This document shows, in pieces, positions 34,856 through 43,930 of a stretch of 64,000 nt of DNA. The stretch spans positions 4,063,001 through 4,127,000 of the forward strand of contig NZ_LT827010.1 of assembly GCF_900119315.1 (NCBI RefSeq), read 5' to 3'. The stretch's first letter is position 1. Every line of letters starts with the position of its first letter. The notes beneath the pieces were generated by a model. It made no database searches. It saw only the letters and a list, made by a program, of their open reading frames with translations, and had not been told where the DNA came from. The stretch is from Actinoplanes sp. SE50/110. GTDB lineage: Bacteria; Actinomycetota; Actinomycetes; Mycobacteriales; Micromonosporaceae. The position numbers and the translations under genes were made by a program.

Positions 34856-35761
34856 CTATTTGACGCATTGGGCGCTGATGATCAGTCTCGTCTTGGTCGG
34901 CAGGTCGCCCGACGCGTACCAGTTCGAGTCGTTGCCGACCGTCGTCGGTGGAACCGGCACCGACCAGGTCATGATCGGCGGCTGGACGCCGCCGAGGAAC
35001 GAGGAACCGTCCGGGTTGGCCACGTGGTAGCCGCCGGCCACGGCCAGATAGCCCGCCGGGCAGTACGCGCGCCCGGACAGCGGCTGCAAGCTGGAGGTCT
35101 GCGCGACCAGGCTGGTCGCGGTGATCAGCAGATCCTGCCCGGTCTTCGGGGCGCACTTGACGAACATCCGCAGCTTGCTGGCGCCGGCCGGCGGCATGCC
35201 GACCAGTTCCCAGCTCCTGCCGTCCGGCGTCGGCCCGTTGCTGAAGATCGAGGTGCCACCCAGATAGGTCGCGCCGTTGAAGCCGCCGCCACCGCCGATC
35301 GCGTACCGGTCGACCGGGCATTTCGCGAACGTCTGTCTGATGGTGTTCGGCCGGACCCGGTTGTCGGTGACCATCAGCGTGGTCACGTTGGCGAACTGGG
35401 CGGCGGGGCTGCACACGAGCTCGCCGACGACATGGTCACCGTTATCGAACACCACCTGGCCGTCGACGGTGGCCGCGTCGTCGGACGGCGATATCGCACC
35501 GAGGTAGGGGCCGCCACCGCCACCGCTGCCGACCAGCTTGGTGCCGGCCGGGCAGGTGACCGTCTGCCTGACGCTGACCAGCGGATTGGTGCTGGTGGGC
35601 GGGACGGCCGGGTACATGTTCAGATATGCGTACTGCACCCCGGTCGGGCCGGGTGAGGCGAGCGCCGGCGCGGCGGTCGACGCCAGCGCCAGCGTGCCGG
35701 CGATCACGGTGGCCGTCGCGGCGGCGAGCCCGCGCTTCGTCGCGGACAGATAGGGTTTCAT
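34856..35761 (-). CDS. Secreted Gly-rich protein of unknown function
   Basis: A 301-aa exported protein with an alanine-rich signal peptide (ATATVIAGTLALASTAAPALA). The mature part has three similar blocks of about 85 residues, each built on a Cys-Pro element (VTCPAGTKLVGSGGGGG, KCPVDRYAIGGGGGF, YCPAGYLAVAGGYH) followed by a downstream Cys (GELVCS, MFVKCAP, ISAQCVK), suggesting one disulfide per block. Such repeats occur in actinobacterial secreted hypothetical proteins; no enzyme motif is visible. GGAGAAG precedes ATG 35761. Confidence 0.75.
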   Translation of the reverse strand: MKPYLSATKRGLAAATATVIAGTLALASTAAPALASPGPTGVQYAYLNMYPAVPPTSTNPLVSVRQTVTCPAGTKLVGSGGGGGPYLGAISPSDDAATVDGQVVFDNGDHVVGELVCSPAAQFANVTTLMVTDNRVRPNTIRQTFAKCPVDRYAIGGGGGFNGATYLGGTSIFSNGPTPDGRSWELVGMPPAGASKLRMFVKCAPKTGQDLLITATSLVAQTSSLQPLSGRAYCPAGYLAVAGGYHVANPDGSSFLGGVQPPIMTWSVPVPPTTVGNDSNWYASGDLPTKTRLIISAQCVK

Positions 35762-35991
35762 CGCTTCTCCAGGTGTCGGGAACATCCTCGACGGTAGGGA
35801 GAAACGCGTCCCCGCGAATGGGCAGAACCACGGATCTAACGGGACGGCGCCGCCCGGAAAACCCGCCTCAGGAAACACCGACCCGCCGGCGACGCCAGGC
35901 CTGCCTGACCAGACCGGCCTGCCGATCGAACTCCGCCTTGCCGATCATCAGCCCGGCCGTCGGGTCTTGCACGGTCGAAGCTGCCCCAGGG

Positions 35992-37368
35992 TCAGCGGAT
36001 CGCTCCTACCCTCGCGGCGAGGCTGCGCAGGCCACTCGGCATTACCACCGGTGCATACAACAACCGCGTGATCAATTCGTGCGATGAGGGACGCCGCAGT
36101 TCCTGCGGGGCACGGGTCTCGGCGGCGCACAGCGCTTGCGTGGCGCGGTCGTGACGTCCCTGCTGTTCCCACGCGCGGGCCGTATCCATGCAATAGCGTG
36201 CGTACCGCTCCGCTGTTTCCAACGTCGCGACCTCAACGGTGCTCGCATGGTGCAGAGCCGTAGCGCTGTCACCCAGGGCGGTGAAGACGCCGATCTGGTA
36301 GACGGCCACGTTGGTGACGCTGAAAACGAGTTCACCGGCGTAGACCGCGGCGCCCAGGCGTGCCGCTGCGGCACTCGCCTCGCTGAGCAGGGTTTCGGCT
36401 TCACCGCGCCGACCTGCCTGGGCGCTGGCGTAGGCGGCCGTACACAGCAGCGAGCCGTACGTGGCCAGCTCCAAGTCCCGGGGCTGCGGACCGAGTCGGA
36501 GCTGCTGGGCGCTGGTCATCAGCAGAGCGATCGCGTCATCGTGGTGTCCGGCGCGCCGCATCGCGACAGCGACGGATCGGCTTGCGTGCGCCACCGGCGC
36601 CGGCAGCCCGCTGGCACGTGCGGCGGTCAGCGCCCGGTCCGCCAGGACCCAACCCAGAGCGTCGTCGTTGCGCTTCACCGCCAGCTCGGAAGCGAGCCGG
36701 TATCCCGCGGCCAGGATGACCGTGGCGGCCTCTCGAACAGCGGACGCGCCGTCGCGGCGCGTTGCAGCGGCGCCCGCGATCAGGGCGACCAGATCGCCGG
36801 TCAGTTCGTCGTATCGGCTGGTGCTGAACAATCGACGTGCCGATGCCAACCGCTGGGTGAGGATCTCCCGCTTCATCGGCGCCGTGCTCATCGTTTCCGC
36901 GCTGAGCAGGTCCGCGAGGTTGGCTACAGGCGTGGCCCGCCGGTCAGGGTGAGGCAGCGCGGCCGCGGCAGCGCTCGCGGTCAAGCCCGACAAGACATCA
37001 CGTCGTCGCACCGGATCGCCCCTTCCAGCTATGGTCGCACCGACACTAACCCCGCCTGGGCCGATTGCACTGCTCTCCACGCGGGTGAACGCCATGGCTG
37101 TCCCGCCAGCCGGCCGGGCAAGACCGAGTAGCTCCAGTGGAATACGCAGGACTCCAGCGACTCGGCGCCGGACGTTAACGTCCTGGCTCGGCGGCTGCCC
37201 TCGCTCGATTCGGGAGATCGTGGACACCGAGTAGCCACACAGTGCTCCGAGTTGGGTCTGGTTCAGATCCGCCCGGCGACGTGCCAGTCGGATCACCGTA
37301 CCGACGTCATCCGCGGCCACCGCGGCCTGTATCCGCGCCGAGCTCCAGAACGCGCTGCTCATTTCCAT
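35992..37368 (-). CDS. XRE-family regulator with TPR-like C-terminal domain
   Basis: A 458-aa protein. The Cro/C1-type HTH near residues 22-75 reads IRLARRRADLNQTQLGALCG and STISRIERGQ. The rest is helical and repeat-like (LASARRLFSTSRYDEL, AAYASAQAGRRGEAETLL, ARAWEQQGRHDRATQAL), as in actinobacterial XRE-TPR regulators that bind peptides or small ligands. A segment PVRRRDVLSGLTASAAAAALP near residue 120 resembles a Tat-signal-like hydrophobic stretch seen in this family. It diverges from the methyltransferase-CYTH pair and probably controls it. Confidence 0.82.
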   Translation of the reverse strand: MEMSSAFWSSARIQAAVAADDVGTVIRLARRRADLNQTQLGALCGYSVSTISRIERGQPPSQDVNVRRRVAGVLRIPLELLGLARPAGGTAMAFTRVESSAIGPGGVSVGATIAGRGDPVRRRDVLSGLTASAAAAALPHPDRRATPVANLADLLSAETMSTAPMKREILTQRLASARRLFSTSRYDELTGDLVALIAGAAATRRDGASAVREAATVILAAGYRLASELAVKRNDDALGWVLADRALTAARASGLPAPVAHASRSVAVAMRRAGHHDDAIALLMTSAQQLRLGPQPRDLELATYGSLLCTAAYASAQAGRRGEAETLLSEASAAAARLGAAVYAGELVFSVTNVAVYQIGVFTALGDSATALHHASTVEVATLETAERYARYCMDTARAWEQQGRHDRATQALCAAETRAPQELRRPSSHELITRLLYAPVVMPSGLRSLAARVGAIR

Positions 37369-37617
37369 GCCGGTTCCACCCGCCCCAGCCGCAGTTACCG
37401 ACAGTGTGCTGCGCCGGCACCAGGTTGTCGACGACTGCAAACCAATTGCCGCCGATAGACAAAACCCTTCCCCCGCCGACATGGCTGGGCGTCAATCAGG
37501 ACATCACCGTGTCTTGTCGCTGTCCGTGATCAAGCCTCCGGACGGACGAGACGAGGCGATCGAACCTCCCACATCACGGGGAGAGCCGAACCTTTCCGCC
37601 GACAAGGAGAAGATTCG

Positions 37618-39030
37618 ATGCCGGTAACAACCGCCGGACTGGCCGACAGGCCCAACTTCGCCCGCGATGCCAAGACGAGCACCGCGTATCTGGACGTCGC
37701 CGCCAACACTCACGGCGCGGAGAAAGGCAAGCTGATGCACCGCGCTCTGCAGCGCGTACAGCGCCGAGCGCCCCGAGCCGTCGAGCTCGGTCCGGGCGGC
37801 GGCGCCGCAGTCGCCTATCTGGCCAGCAAGCTCGCCCAGACCGCGAAGCCCGATCGGCAGGTGTCCCTGACCTTGATCGAGGCGCCTGGCGTACGTTCGC
37901 AATCCTTGACGGACGCGATCGACGACTTCAAACGGATCGGGCACTGCGAATTACGGCATGGGCTCGCGCAAGACCTCAACACGCTGCTACCGGAACCGGT
38001 CGACGTCATCTCAGCCTCCGCGCTGCTGCACGAGGTGTACTCCTACGGCACCGGCTACGCCGGGCTGCACGCCATGATCCGTACCCTGCCGCAAGTTCTG
38101 ACCCCCGGCGGGTTCTTCGCCTACCGCGACGTGTACGCCGTCGACGCGCCCAGCCTGTATGAACGCGCGACCCAGACCTACCACTCTCCGACCTGGCTGA
38201 CCTTCCTGCGGCTGTTCACACCCCGGTACCTGGCTGAGAGCACCCACCCGTACCACCGCGCCGACGACGAGGTGGTGGCTCGCCAGAACTCGCGGATGGT
38301 GCCGCTGGGCGACCTCGACCCACGGACCTGCGCGGTGATCAGCGCACCCGTCGGACTGTTCCGGGAGATCCAACGCCACTACCTCACCTTCCGCGACCAC
38401 GTGTGGCGTTCCGGCCTGCTCGGTTTCACCCCCGTGCTCGACGGCGACCAGGCAGACGACTGGGTCGACCTGCACGCCGGCCACAAACGGGTGCACTTCC
38501 GTATGGGCGGCGAGGTGAACTGGCTTCCCCAGCCGCAGTCGATGATGCTGGCCGCGATGAGCGAGCCCTACCTCGACCACCACACCATCGACAGTGACAT
38601 CTTCGACTCCGTCACCGAAGTGGCGCTCCTGGCTTTCCTGAACGCCGTCACCGGTGATGCCGCCTGCCGGACAGCTTGGGAGGCGTGGCTGCTCCGCGAA
38701 GGCCGCGAGACGTATGCGTACCTGACTGCCGACCAGTTACTCACGGCGTTCGTCGTGCATTCGACCGAGGCTGACCGCGACACCGTGCTGATGCCCATCG
38801 TGGCCGGCGACGTCGGCCGCGTCGACCGGCACTACTACAATCGGTTCCTCGCGAGGCAACTCGCCAACCCGCTACGAGACGCCAAACAGCTGGTGCTGTT
38901 CTGTAACGTGCCGCGCAACGACACAGACACCCTGCGCAACGGTCTCGGTGTGCTGGCCGAGCGGTGCAGTAAACCGAGCCTGGCTCGCATCTACACGGTC
39001 ATCACCACGGACGGCGGCACCGCCTCATGA
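37618..39030 (+). CDS. SAM-dependent methyltransferase-like protein with long C-terminal domain
   Basis: A 470-aa protein. The first half has class I methyltransferase features: AVELGPGGGAAVAYLAS (motif I) near residue 53, SLTLIEAPGVRS (motif II acid), VDVISASALLHEVYSYG, and LTPGGFFAYRDV after motif III. The second half, about 250 residues, matches nothing I know and contains many aromatic and acidic residues (FREIQRHYLTFRDHVW, AYLTADQLLTAFVV). An AAGGAG-like site precedes ATG 37618. It overlaps the CYTH gene by 4 nt. The methyl acceptor is unknown. Confidence 0.7.
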   Translation: MPVTTAGLADRPNFARDAKTSTAYLDVAANTHGAEKGKLMHRALQRVQRRAPRAVELGPGGGAAVAYLASKLAQTAKPDRQVSLTLIEAPGVRSQSLTDAIDDFKRIGHCELRHGLAQDLNTLLPEPVDVISASALLHEVYSYGTGYAGLHAMIRTLPQVLTPGGFFAYRDVYAVDAPSLYERATQTYHSPTWLTFLRLFTPRYLAESTHPYHRADDEVVARQNSRMVPLGDLDPRTCAVISAPVGLFREIQRHYLTFRDHVWRSGLLGFTPVLDGDQADDWVDLHAGHKRVHFRMGGEVNWLPQPQSMMLAAMSEPYLDHHTIDSDIFDSVTEVALLAFLNAVTGDAACRTAWEAWLLREGRETYAYLTADQLLTAFVVHSTEADRDTVLMPIVAGDVGRVDRHYYNRFLARQLANPLRDAKQLVLFCNVPRNDTDTLRNGLGVLAERCSKPSLARIYTVITTDGGTAS

Positions 39031-39608
39031 GCCTGATCGAGGTCGAACGCAAACGGGCACTGACCGACGTCGCCGCCCTGACGGGACGGCTGAGGGTGCA
39101 GGGCTACCACGAGGCGGCCACCAGCGTCGAAGTCGACACCTACTACAGCCGGCCTGACGTCGACTTCCTGGTCACCGTTGAATGCCTCAGAGTCCGGCAA
39201 CGTGACGGATTCGCTGAGATCACCTACAAGCCCGCGTCGACCGGTCGCACGCGCTCAGCATCGGGCGTGATCGCCAAACGGGAGACCAACGTGCTCCTTT
39301 CCGGGCCGGAGCAGGCCATCGCGGCCGACGAGTTGATGACTGCACTGGGCATGGTCCGGCTGTGCCGGGTGGAGAAGACCCGCACGGCGTTCCGAAATCC
39401 TGAACATGACAGCGTGACGGTCACCGTCGATCGCCTGGCCGGCGTGGGAAGCTTCGTCGAGACCGAGGTCATGGCCGTCGACGAGGACGCCGCCGCGAGG
39501 CTGCTCGGTCAGGTGGAACGACGACTGGGACTCGTCGACCACGCGGTGGTGAACCTGCCCTACCGCGATCTGGTGCTTCAGCAGGAACGTGCCGCGACTG
39601 CAGAATGA
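39027..39608 (+). CDS. CYTH-domain protein (class IV adenylate cyclase / triphosphatase family)
   Basis: A 193-aa CYTH protein. The signature ExExK is Glu5-Val-Glu7-Arg-Lys9 (IEVERKRAL). Further tunnel elements are VDTYYSRP, ECLRVRQRDG, AEITYKP, VEKTRTAF, TVTVDRLAG and FVETEVMA. Members hydrolyse inorganic or thiamine triphosphate, or make cAMP (CyaB type); the sequence does not decide among them. It is translationally coupled to the methyltransferase-like gene, suggesting a shared phosphorylated substrate. Confidence 0.82.
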   Translation: MSLIEVERKRALTDVAALTGRLRVQGYHEAATSVEVDTYYSRPDVDFLVTVECLRVRQRDGFAEITYKPASTGRTRSASGVIAKRETNVLLSGPEQAIAADELMTALGMVRLCRVEKTRTAFRNPEHDSVTVTVDRLAGVGSFVETEVMAVDEDAAARLLGQVERRLGLVDHAVVNLPYRDLVLQQERAATAE

Positions 39609-39612
39609 GGCC

Positions 39613-39798
39613 TCACCCAGTCCTGAAACGCCGGCAACTCGTCCCTGGGCGCTCCGGAGTGATGATCAGCAGCGGGGCGGTGGCGCCGGTCAGGGTGGTG
39701 ACCTCGACGTACAAAATAGGCGTTTTCAGAGTGTGGTTGAAGGAGTCGGCGAGCCGGAACCAGGAACCGTCGATCAGGCTGGCCGGCTGACGCGGGCA
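39613..39798 (-). other. In-frame open extension after the histidine kinase stop
   Basis: Directly after the kinase stop the same frame stays open for 61 codons to a TGA at 39613. It encodes protein-like sequence (SLIDGSWFRLADSFNHTL, ILYVEVTTLTGATAPLLI) with no start codon of its own. It could be a decayed gene end or a part removed from the kinase by a new stop. I do not recognise the sequence. Confidence 0.3.
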
Positions 39799-41871
39799 TC
39801 AGGCGAGTCGGCTGCGCTCCGGGACCGGCGCGGCCGGGTCGGGGACACCGGGCGGCAGGTTGGCGGCCGGCAGGGTGAAGGTGAAGGTGCTGCCCGAGCC
39901 GGCCGGGCCGTCGGCGGCGGTGATCGTGCCGCCGTGCCGTACCACGATCCGCTTGCAGATCGCCAGGCCGAGCCCGGTCCCGGTGTACCCGGCGTCGCGG
40001 TGGGCGCGGTGGAAGTTGTCGAACACGGCGCCGTGCTGACCGGCCGGGATGCCGATGCCGTTGTCGCTGATCGCGATGCGGACCCGGTCGCCGTCCCGGT
40101 CGCCGGTCACGGTGATCACCGGAACGACCCCGGGGGCGGTGTACTTGACGGCGTTGCCGATCAGGTTGTCGAACAGCTGCCGGATCAGCGCCGGATCGGC
40201 GTGCACCGGCGGCAGCTCGCCGATCCGCACGTGCGGCACCGGGGCGCCGGTGGTCTCGGCCTGGTCGATGCGGGCCACGGCGATGTCGGTGCCGATCGCG
40301 GTCAGGTCCACGCCGGTCAGGCCCAGCGCGGCGTCGCGGGCGGTGGTGTAGGCGAGCAGGTCGGTGATCAGGTTGCGCATCCGGGTCGCGGCGCGCTGGA
40401 TGCGGGCGATGCCGTCACCGGCCCGGCCGGCGTCCGGCCCGAGCAGGTCGGCGACGTCCTCGGCCCACCCCTCGACGGTGGTCAGCGGATTGGACAGGTC
40501 GTGCGCGACGATGCCGGCGAACGCGGCCAGTTCGTCGCGGTGCCGCCGGTCGGCGGTGACGTCGGAGAACACGCTGACCGCGTACCGGCGGCCGCCGACG
40601 TCGACCGGCAGCGGGGTGGCCCGCACCGACAGGATCCGGCCGCCCGGGACGGCCGGGTGGCTCACCAGGATGTCCATGGCGTGCGGGTCGCCGGTCGCCA
40701 GGGCTCGCTGATGGGGCAGGTCGCCCGGCGCGACCGGGGTGCCGTCGAGGTGCCGCAGACCGTAGAAGTCGTTGCCGGCCATCCTGCCGGTCGGACTGCG
40801 CAGACCGCCGAGCAGCTGCGAGCTGGCCGGGTTGCGCAGCAGGAAGTGGCCGTCCGCGTCCAGCACGGCCAGGCCCTCGCCCATGGCGTCGAAGATCGTG
40901 GCGAAGACGCGGGCCTGCTCGGCGGCGGCCCGCTGCAGGGCGACGCGTTCGTCGCGGCCGAGTGCGACGGCGAGCCCGACGATCGCCACCACGGCGACGA
41001 ACATCTGCGACACCAGGGCGCGCGAGGTGTGCGAGGCGATCCCGGCGAACTGGCCGTTGCCGTGCAGCGTGAAGACGACCGCCAGGCTGCCGAAGAACAG
41101 GTCGTGCAGGATGACGAAGGTGGTGCTCATCCGGGTGGCCGCCCACACCGTGATGGTGACCAGCACGAACGCCAACGGCAGGCCGTGGGTGAACCCGAAG
41201 ACGGCGAGGTAGGCGCCGGCGGAGACGATCAGCAACGCGCCGCCCTCGACCCAGGTCCGCCCCGGCACCGTGCGGGTCGCCGCGCACAGCTGCGGCCAGC
41301 GCTGCCGCGGAGTGCCGGTGAACCTCCCGGCGAGGGCGCCCAGCCGCAGCCCGGCGATCCCGATCAGCAGCATGCTGGCGGAGTTGCGGGCCATCCACAC
41401 CGCGGCCGCCGGCGCCGAATAGTGGCCGCTGACCAGCCACACCCCGGTCGGGCCGACCAGCGCCCCGCAGAACGTGCTGATGATCGCGATCGCGACCAGG
41501 CGCCACAGCTGGTGCGGCCGGGCCACCGGGGCGGTGCCGCCGCTGCCCCACAACCCGGGCAGCCAGCGCTGGTAAAGGACGGTGAAGGTGGCGGCCTGCA
41601 GCAGGTTCGCGACCACGAAGAAGCCGGACAGGGCCGGTCCCGCGCCGGTGGCCATGTTGACCGCGACGGTGGCCGCGGCCAGGGCGGCCACGTCCAGCGA
41701 CCGCCACCGCGACGAGCGCTGGCAGATGAACCAGAGGGCACTGATGCCGGCCGCCGGCCAGACCAGGCTCAGGTTCGTGCCGTCCATGATCGTCAGCCGG
41801 CCCGCGTAGGTCGCCACCACGTACAGGGCGGTGAAGACGACGGTGCGCACCACCGACTGGCGGATCGTCAC
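39799..41871 (-). CDS. MASE1-PAS histidine kinase
   Basis: A 690-aa membrane sensor kinase. A MASE1-like module of about eight helices (residues 1-310, LVWPAAGISALWF) is followed by a PAS domain (about 325-450, FDAMGEGLAVLDADGHFLLR), HisKA (IVAHDLSNPLTTVEGW with the phospho-accepting His) and HATPase_c (LFDNLIGNAVKYT, ISDNGIGIP, GTGLGLAICKRI). No response regulator gene is adjacent, so it is an orphan. MASE1 signals are unknown but probably membrane-derived. Confidence 0.9.
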   Translation of the reverse strand: MTIRQSVVRTVVFTALYVVATYAGRLTIMDGTNLSLVWPAAGISALWFICQRSSRWRSLDVAALAAATVAVNMATGAGPALSGFFVVANLLQAATFTVLYQRWLPGLWGSGGTAPVARPHQLWRLVAIAIISTFCGALVGPTGVWLVSGHYSAPAAAVWMARNSASMLLIGIAGLRLGALAGRFTGTPRQRWPQLCAATRTVPGRTWVEGGALLIVSAGAYLAVFGFTHGLPLAFVLVTITVWAATRMSTTFVILHDLFFGSLAVVFTLHGNGQFAGIASHTSRALVSQMFVAVVAIVGLAVALGRDERVALQRAAAEQARVFATIFDAMGEGLAVLDADGHFLLRNPASSQLLGGLRSPTGRMAGNDFYGLRHLDGTPVAPGDLPHQRALATGDPHAMDILVSHPAVPGGRILSVRATPLPVDVGGRRYAVSVFSDVTADRRHRDELAAFAGIVAHDLSNPLTTVEGWAEDVADLLGPDAGRAGDGIARIQRAATRMRNLITDLLAYTTARDAALGLTGVDLTAIGTDIAVARIDQAETTGAPVPHVRIGELPPVHADPALIRQLFDNLIGNAVKYTAPGVVPVITVTGDRDGDRVRIAISDNGIGIPAGQHGAVFDNFHRAHRDAGYTGTGLGLAICKRIVVRHGGTITAADGPAGSGSTFTFTLPAANLPPGVPDPAAPVPERSRLA

Positions 41872-41919
41872 GGGCGCCTCCTCCTGCGTTGCCGATCCCT
41901 CTGTTCGGTCGCGGCGCTG

Positions 41920-42081
41920 TCAGACTGAGCTGCTGTCGTCTCCGGCTTCGCGCGGCGGCGGGGTGCCGGTGTCCGCGGCGGCGGCCGCGGGATAGCTGAC
42001 CGTGGTGCGGGCCGGGACCGTCGCCACGATCCGGGCGTCGGGCGCGGACTGCGGAAACTGCAAGCTCCGGAATCGGGACAT
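41920..42081 (-). CDS. Possible small protein, 53 aa
   Basis: A short ORF in the 255-bp gap between the AraC gene and the kinase, starting MSRFRSLQFPQSAPDARI and ending in an acidic Pro-rich tail (PPPREAGDDSSSV). Third positions are GC-rich as in real genes, but no ribosome-binding site is seen and no family is recognised. Otherwise the gap holds nothing evident. Confidence 0.3.
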   Translation of the reverse strand: MSRFRSLQFPQSAPDARIVATVPARTTVSYPAAAAADTGTPPPREAGDDSSSV

Positions 42082-42126
42082 GCGCTGGCTATCGGCCCCG
42101 CCACCGTGATCCTGAACACTTCTCCG

Positions 42127-42882
42127 TCATCCCCGCGCCCGGTAGCGGCCCGGGGTGGTGCCGACCAGGCGGGTGAACGCGGTGATGAAACCGCTCGGGT
42201 TGGCCCAGCCGCACGCGGCAGCCACCCGCACCGTGTCATGGCCCTCGGCGAGCAGCACCAGGGCGTGGAAGATCCGCAGCTGGGTGCGCCACTCGTAGAA
42301 GGTCATGCCGAGCTCGTCGTGGCACAGCCGGCTCATTGTCCGCGAACTCGCGCCGGCCGCCCGCCCCAGCGCGGCCAGCGTCGAGGTGTCCGCGGGATCG
42401 TCGTAGAGCAGCCGGGCGACCGCCCGCAACCGGTCGTCCCGCGGTTCCGGCAGCCGCAGTGGCTGCTCGTCGGCCACCCGCAGCTCGTCGACCAGCACCC
42501 GGCGGAGCCGGGCCGCCACGGCCCGCTCCCGCTCGGGGGTGCCGGTCAGCGCCAGCAGCGCCTCCCGGGCCAGGCCGGACACCCGGAACACCGCGGGGCG
42601 GTCGCCGAGCAGCCGGGACAGGGCGGCGGGCAGGAACACGATCCGCATGTCGGTGCTGCCGTGCGCCCGGTGCCGGTGCCCGGATCCGGCCGGGGTCCAG
42701 CCGACCCGGTTCGCCGGCACGATCGACGTGCCGCTCTCCGACTGCACGGAGAGAACGCCACGCGCGGCATAGACCAGGTGGCCGCGCGGGTGTGAGTGCA
42801 GGGCGCTGATCCCGCCGGAGGGCCAGAGGTGCGCGCCGCCGGACGGCCACAGGCGCGAGACCGGTTGGCGGGCGATGGGCAT
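42127..42882 (-). CDS. AraC-family transcriptional regulator
   Basis: A 251-aa regulator. An N-terminal cupin-like sensor (ALHSHPRGHLVYAARGVLSV) is followed by two HTH motifs near the C-terminus, TLAALGRAAGASSRTMSRL and VRVAAACGWANPSGFITAF. The ATG at 42882 is chosen because the sensor domain begins shortly after it; upstream in-frame sequence overlaps the divergent reductase. A duplicated LWPSGG near residues 11-24 is seen as a short DNA repeat. It diverges from the quinone oxidoreductase by 55 bp and probably controls it. Confidence 0.87.
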   Translation of the reverse strand: MPIARQPVSRLWPSGGAHLWPSGGISALHSHPRGHLVYAARGVLSVQSESGTSIVPANRVGWTPAGSGHRHRAHGSTDMRIVFLPAALSRLLGDRPAVFRVSGLAREALLALTGTPERERAVAARLRRVLVDELRVADEQPLRLPEPRDDRLRAVARLLYDDPADTSTLAALGRAAGASSRTMSRLCHDELGMTFYEWRTQLRIFHALVLLAEGHDTVRVAAACGWANPSGFITAFTRLVGTTPGRYRARG

Positions 42883-42937
42883 GACGTGGCAGCTTAGCGG
42901 TGGCCCGCCACGGTGGCCGGGACGCAGGGTTGCCGGC

Positions 42938-43930
42938 ATGACGACGATGCGTGCGGCGGTGTGCGAGCGGGCCGGCGGGCCCGAGGCGCTGGTGGTGCGA
43001 GAGGTTCCGGTGCCGGCGGTACGGGACGGCTGGAGCCTGGTGCGGGTGATGGCGGCCGGGCTGAACCGCTCCGAGCTGCGGACCCGGCAGGGGCATTCGC
43101 CGGGCGTGAGGTTCCCGCGGGTGCTCGGCATCGAATGCGTCGGCGTGGTCGCCGAATCCACCGATCCCTCGGTGCCGGCCGGGACGACGGTGGCCGCGGT
43201 GATGGGGGAGATGGGGCGCGAGTTCGACGGCGGATACGCCGAATACGCGCTGCTGCCCAACGCGTTGCTGATGCCGGTCCGCACCGACCTGCCATGGGAG
43301 GTGCTGGGTGCGCTGCCCGAAACCTATCTGACCGCGCAGGGCTCGCTGGACGTGCTCGGCCCGCCGCCCGGCCGGCTGCTGATCCGCGGCGGCACCTCGT
43401 CGGTGGGGATGGCGGCCACCGGCCTGGCGGTCGCCCGGGGCTTCGAGGTGCTGGCGACCACCCGCCGGCCCGCCCGCACCGGCGGCCGTCTGATCCTGGA
43501 CGACGGACGGATCCGCGACCTCTGGCCGGGCGGCCCCGACCAGGTGCTCGACCTGGTCGGGGCGCGGACCCTGACCGACTCGCTGCGCCTGGTCCGGCCC
43601 GGGGGGACGGTCTGCGTGAGCGGATCGCTCAGCGGGTGGGCGGTGCCCTCCTTCGAACCGATCGCGATGATTCCGGCCGGGACCCGGCTCACCGCCTTCC
43701 ACAGCGGCACGATGACGGGCCCGCGCGGGGCCGCGGTGCTGCAACGCCTCGTCGACGGGGTGCGGGCCGGGACCGTCGCGCCGAACCTGGACCGGGTCTT
43801 CGGCCTGGACGACATCGCGGCCGCCCACCGCTACATGGAGGACGACGCGGCGACCGGCAAAGTGGTGGTGACGATGGTCAGAGATACCGGGCGAGATGGT
43901 CGAGCGCGTGCCGCGCGGTCGGGTCGGTGA
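42938..43930 (+). CDS. Zinc-less quinone oxidoreductase (MDR superfamily)
   Basis: A 330-aa NADPH:quinone reductase-like protein. The GroES-like half contains VRVMAAGLNRSELRTRQGH and GIECVGVVAE in place of zinc-binding residues. The cofactor half has GRLLIRGGTSSVGMAATGLA and VCVSGSLSGW. ATG 42938 is the first of two closely spaced starts. Its 3' end overlaps the convergent hypothetical gene by 53 nt. Likely reduces a quinone or enone; partnered with the divergent AraC regulator. Confidence 0.86.
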   Translation: MTTMRAAVCERAGGPEALVVREVPVPAVRDGWSLVRVMAAGLNRSELRTRQGHSPGVRFPRVLGIECVGVVAESTDPSVPAGTTVAAVMGEMGREFDGGYAEYALLPNALLMPVRTDLPWEVLGALPETYLTAQGSLDVLGPPPGRLLIRGGTSSVGMAATGLAVARGFEVLATTRRPARTGGRLILDDGRIRDLWPGGPDQVLDLVGARTLTDSLRLVRPGGTVCVSGSLSGWAVPSFEPIAMIPAGTRLTAFHSGTMTGPRGAAVLQRLVDGVRAGTVAPNLDRVFGLDDIAAAHRYMEDDAATGKVVVTMVRDTGRDGRARAARSGR

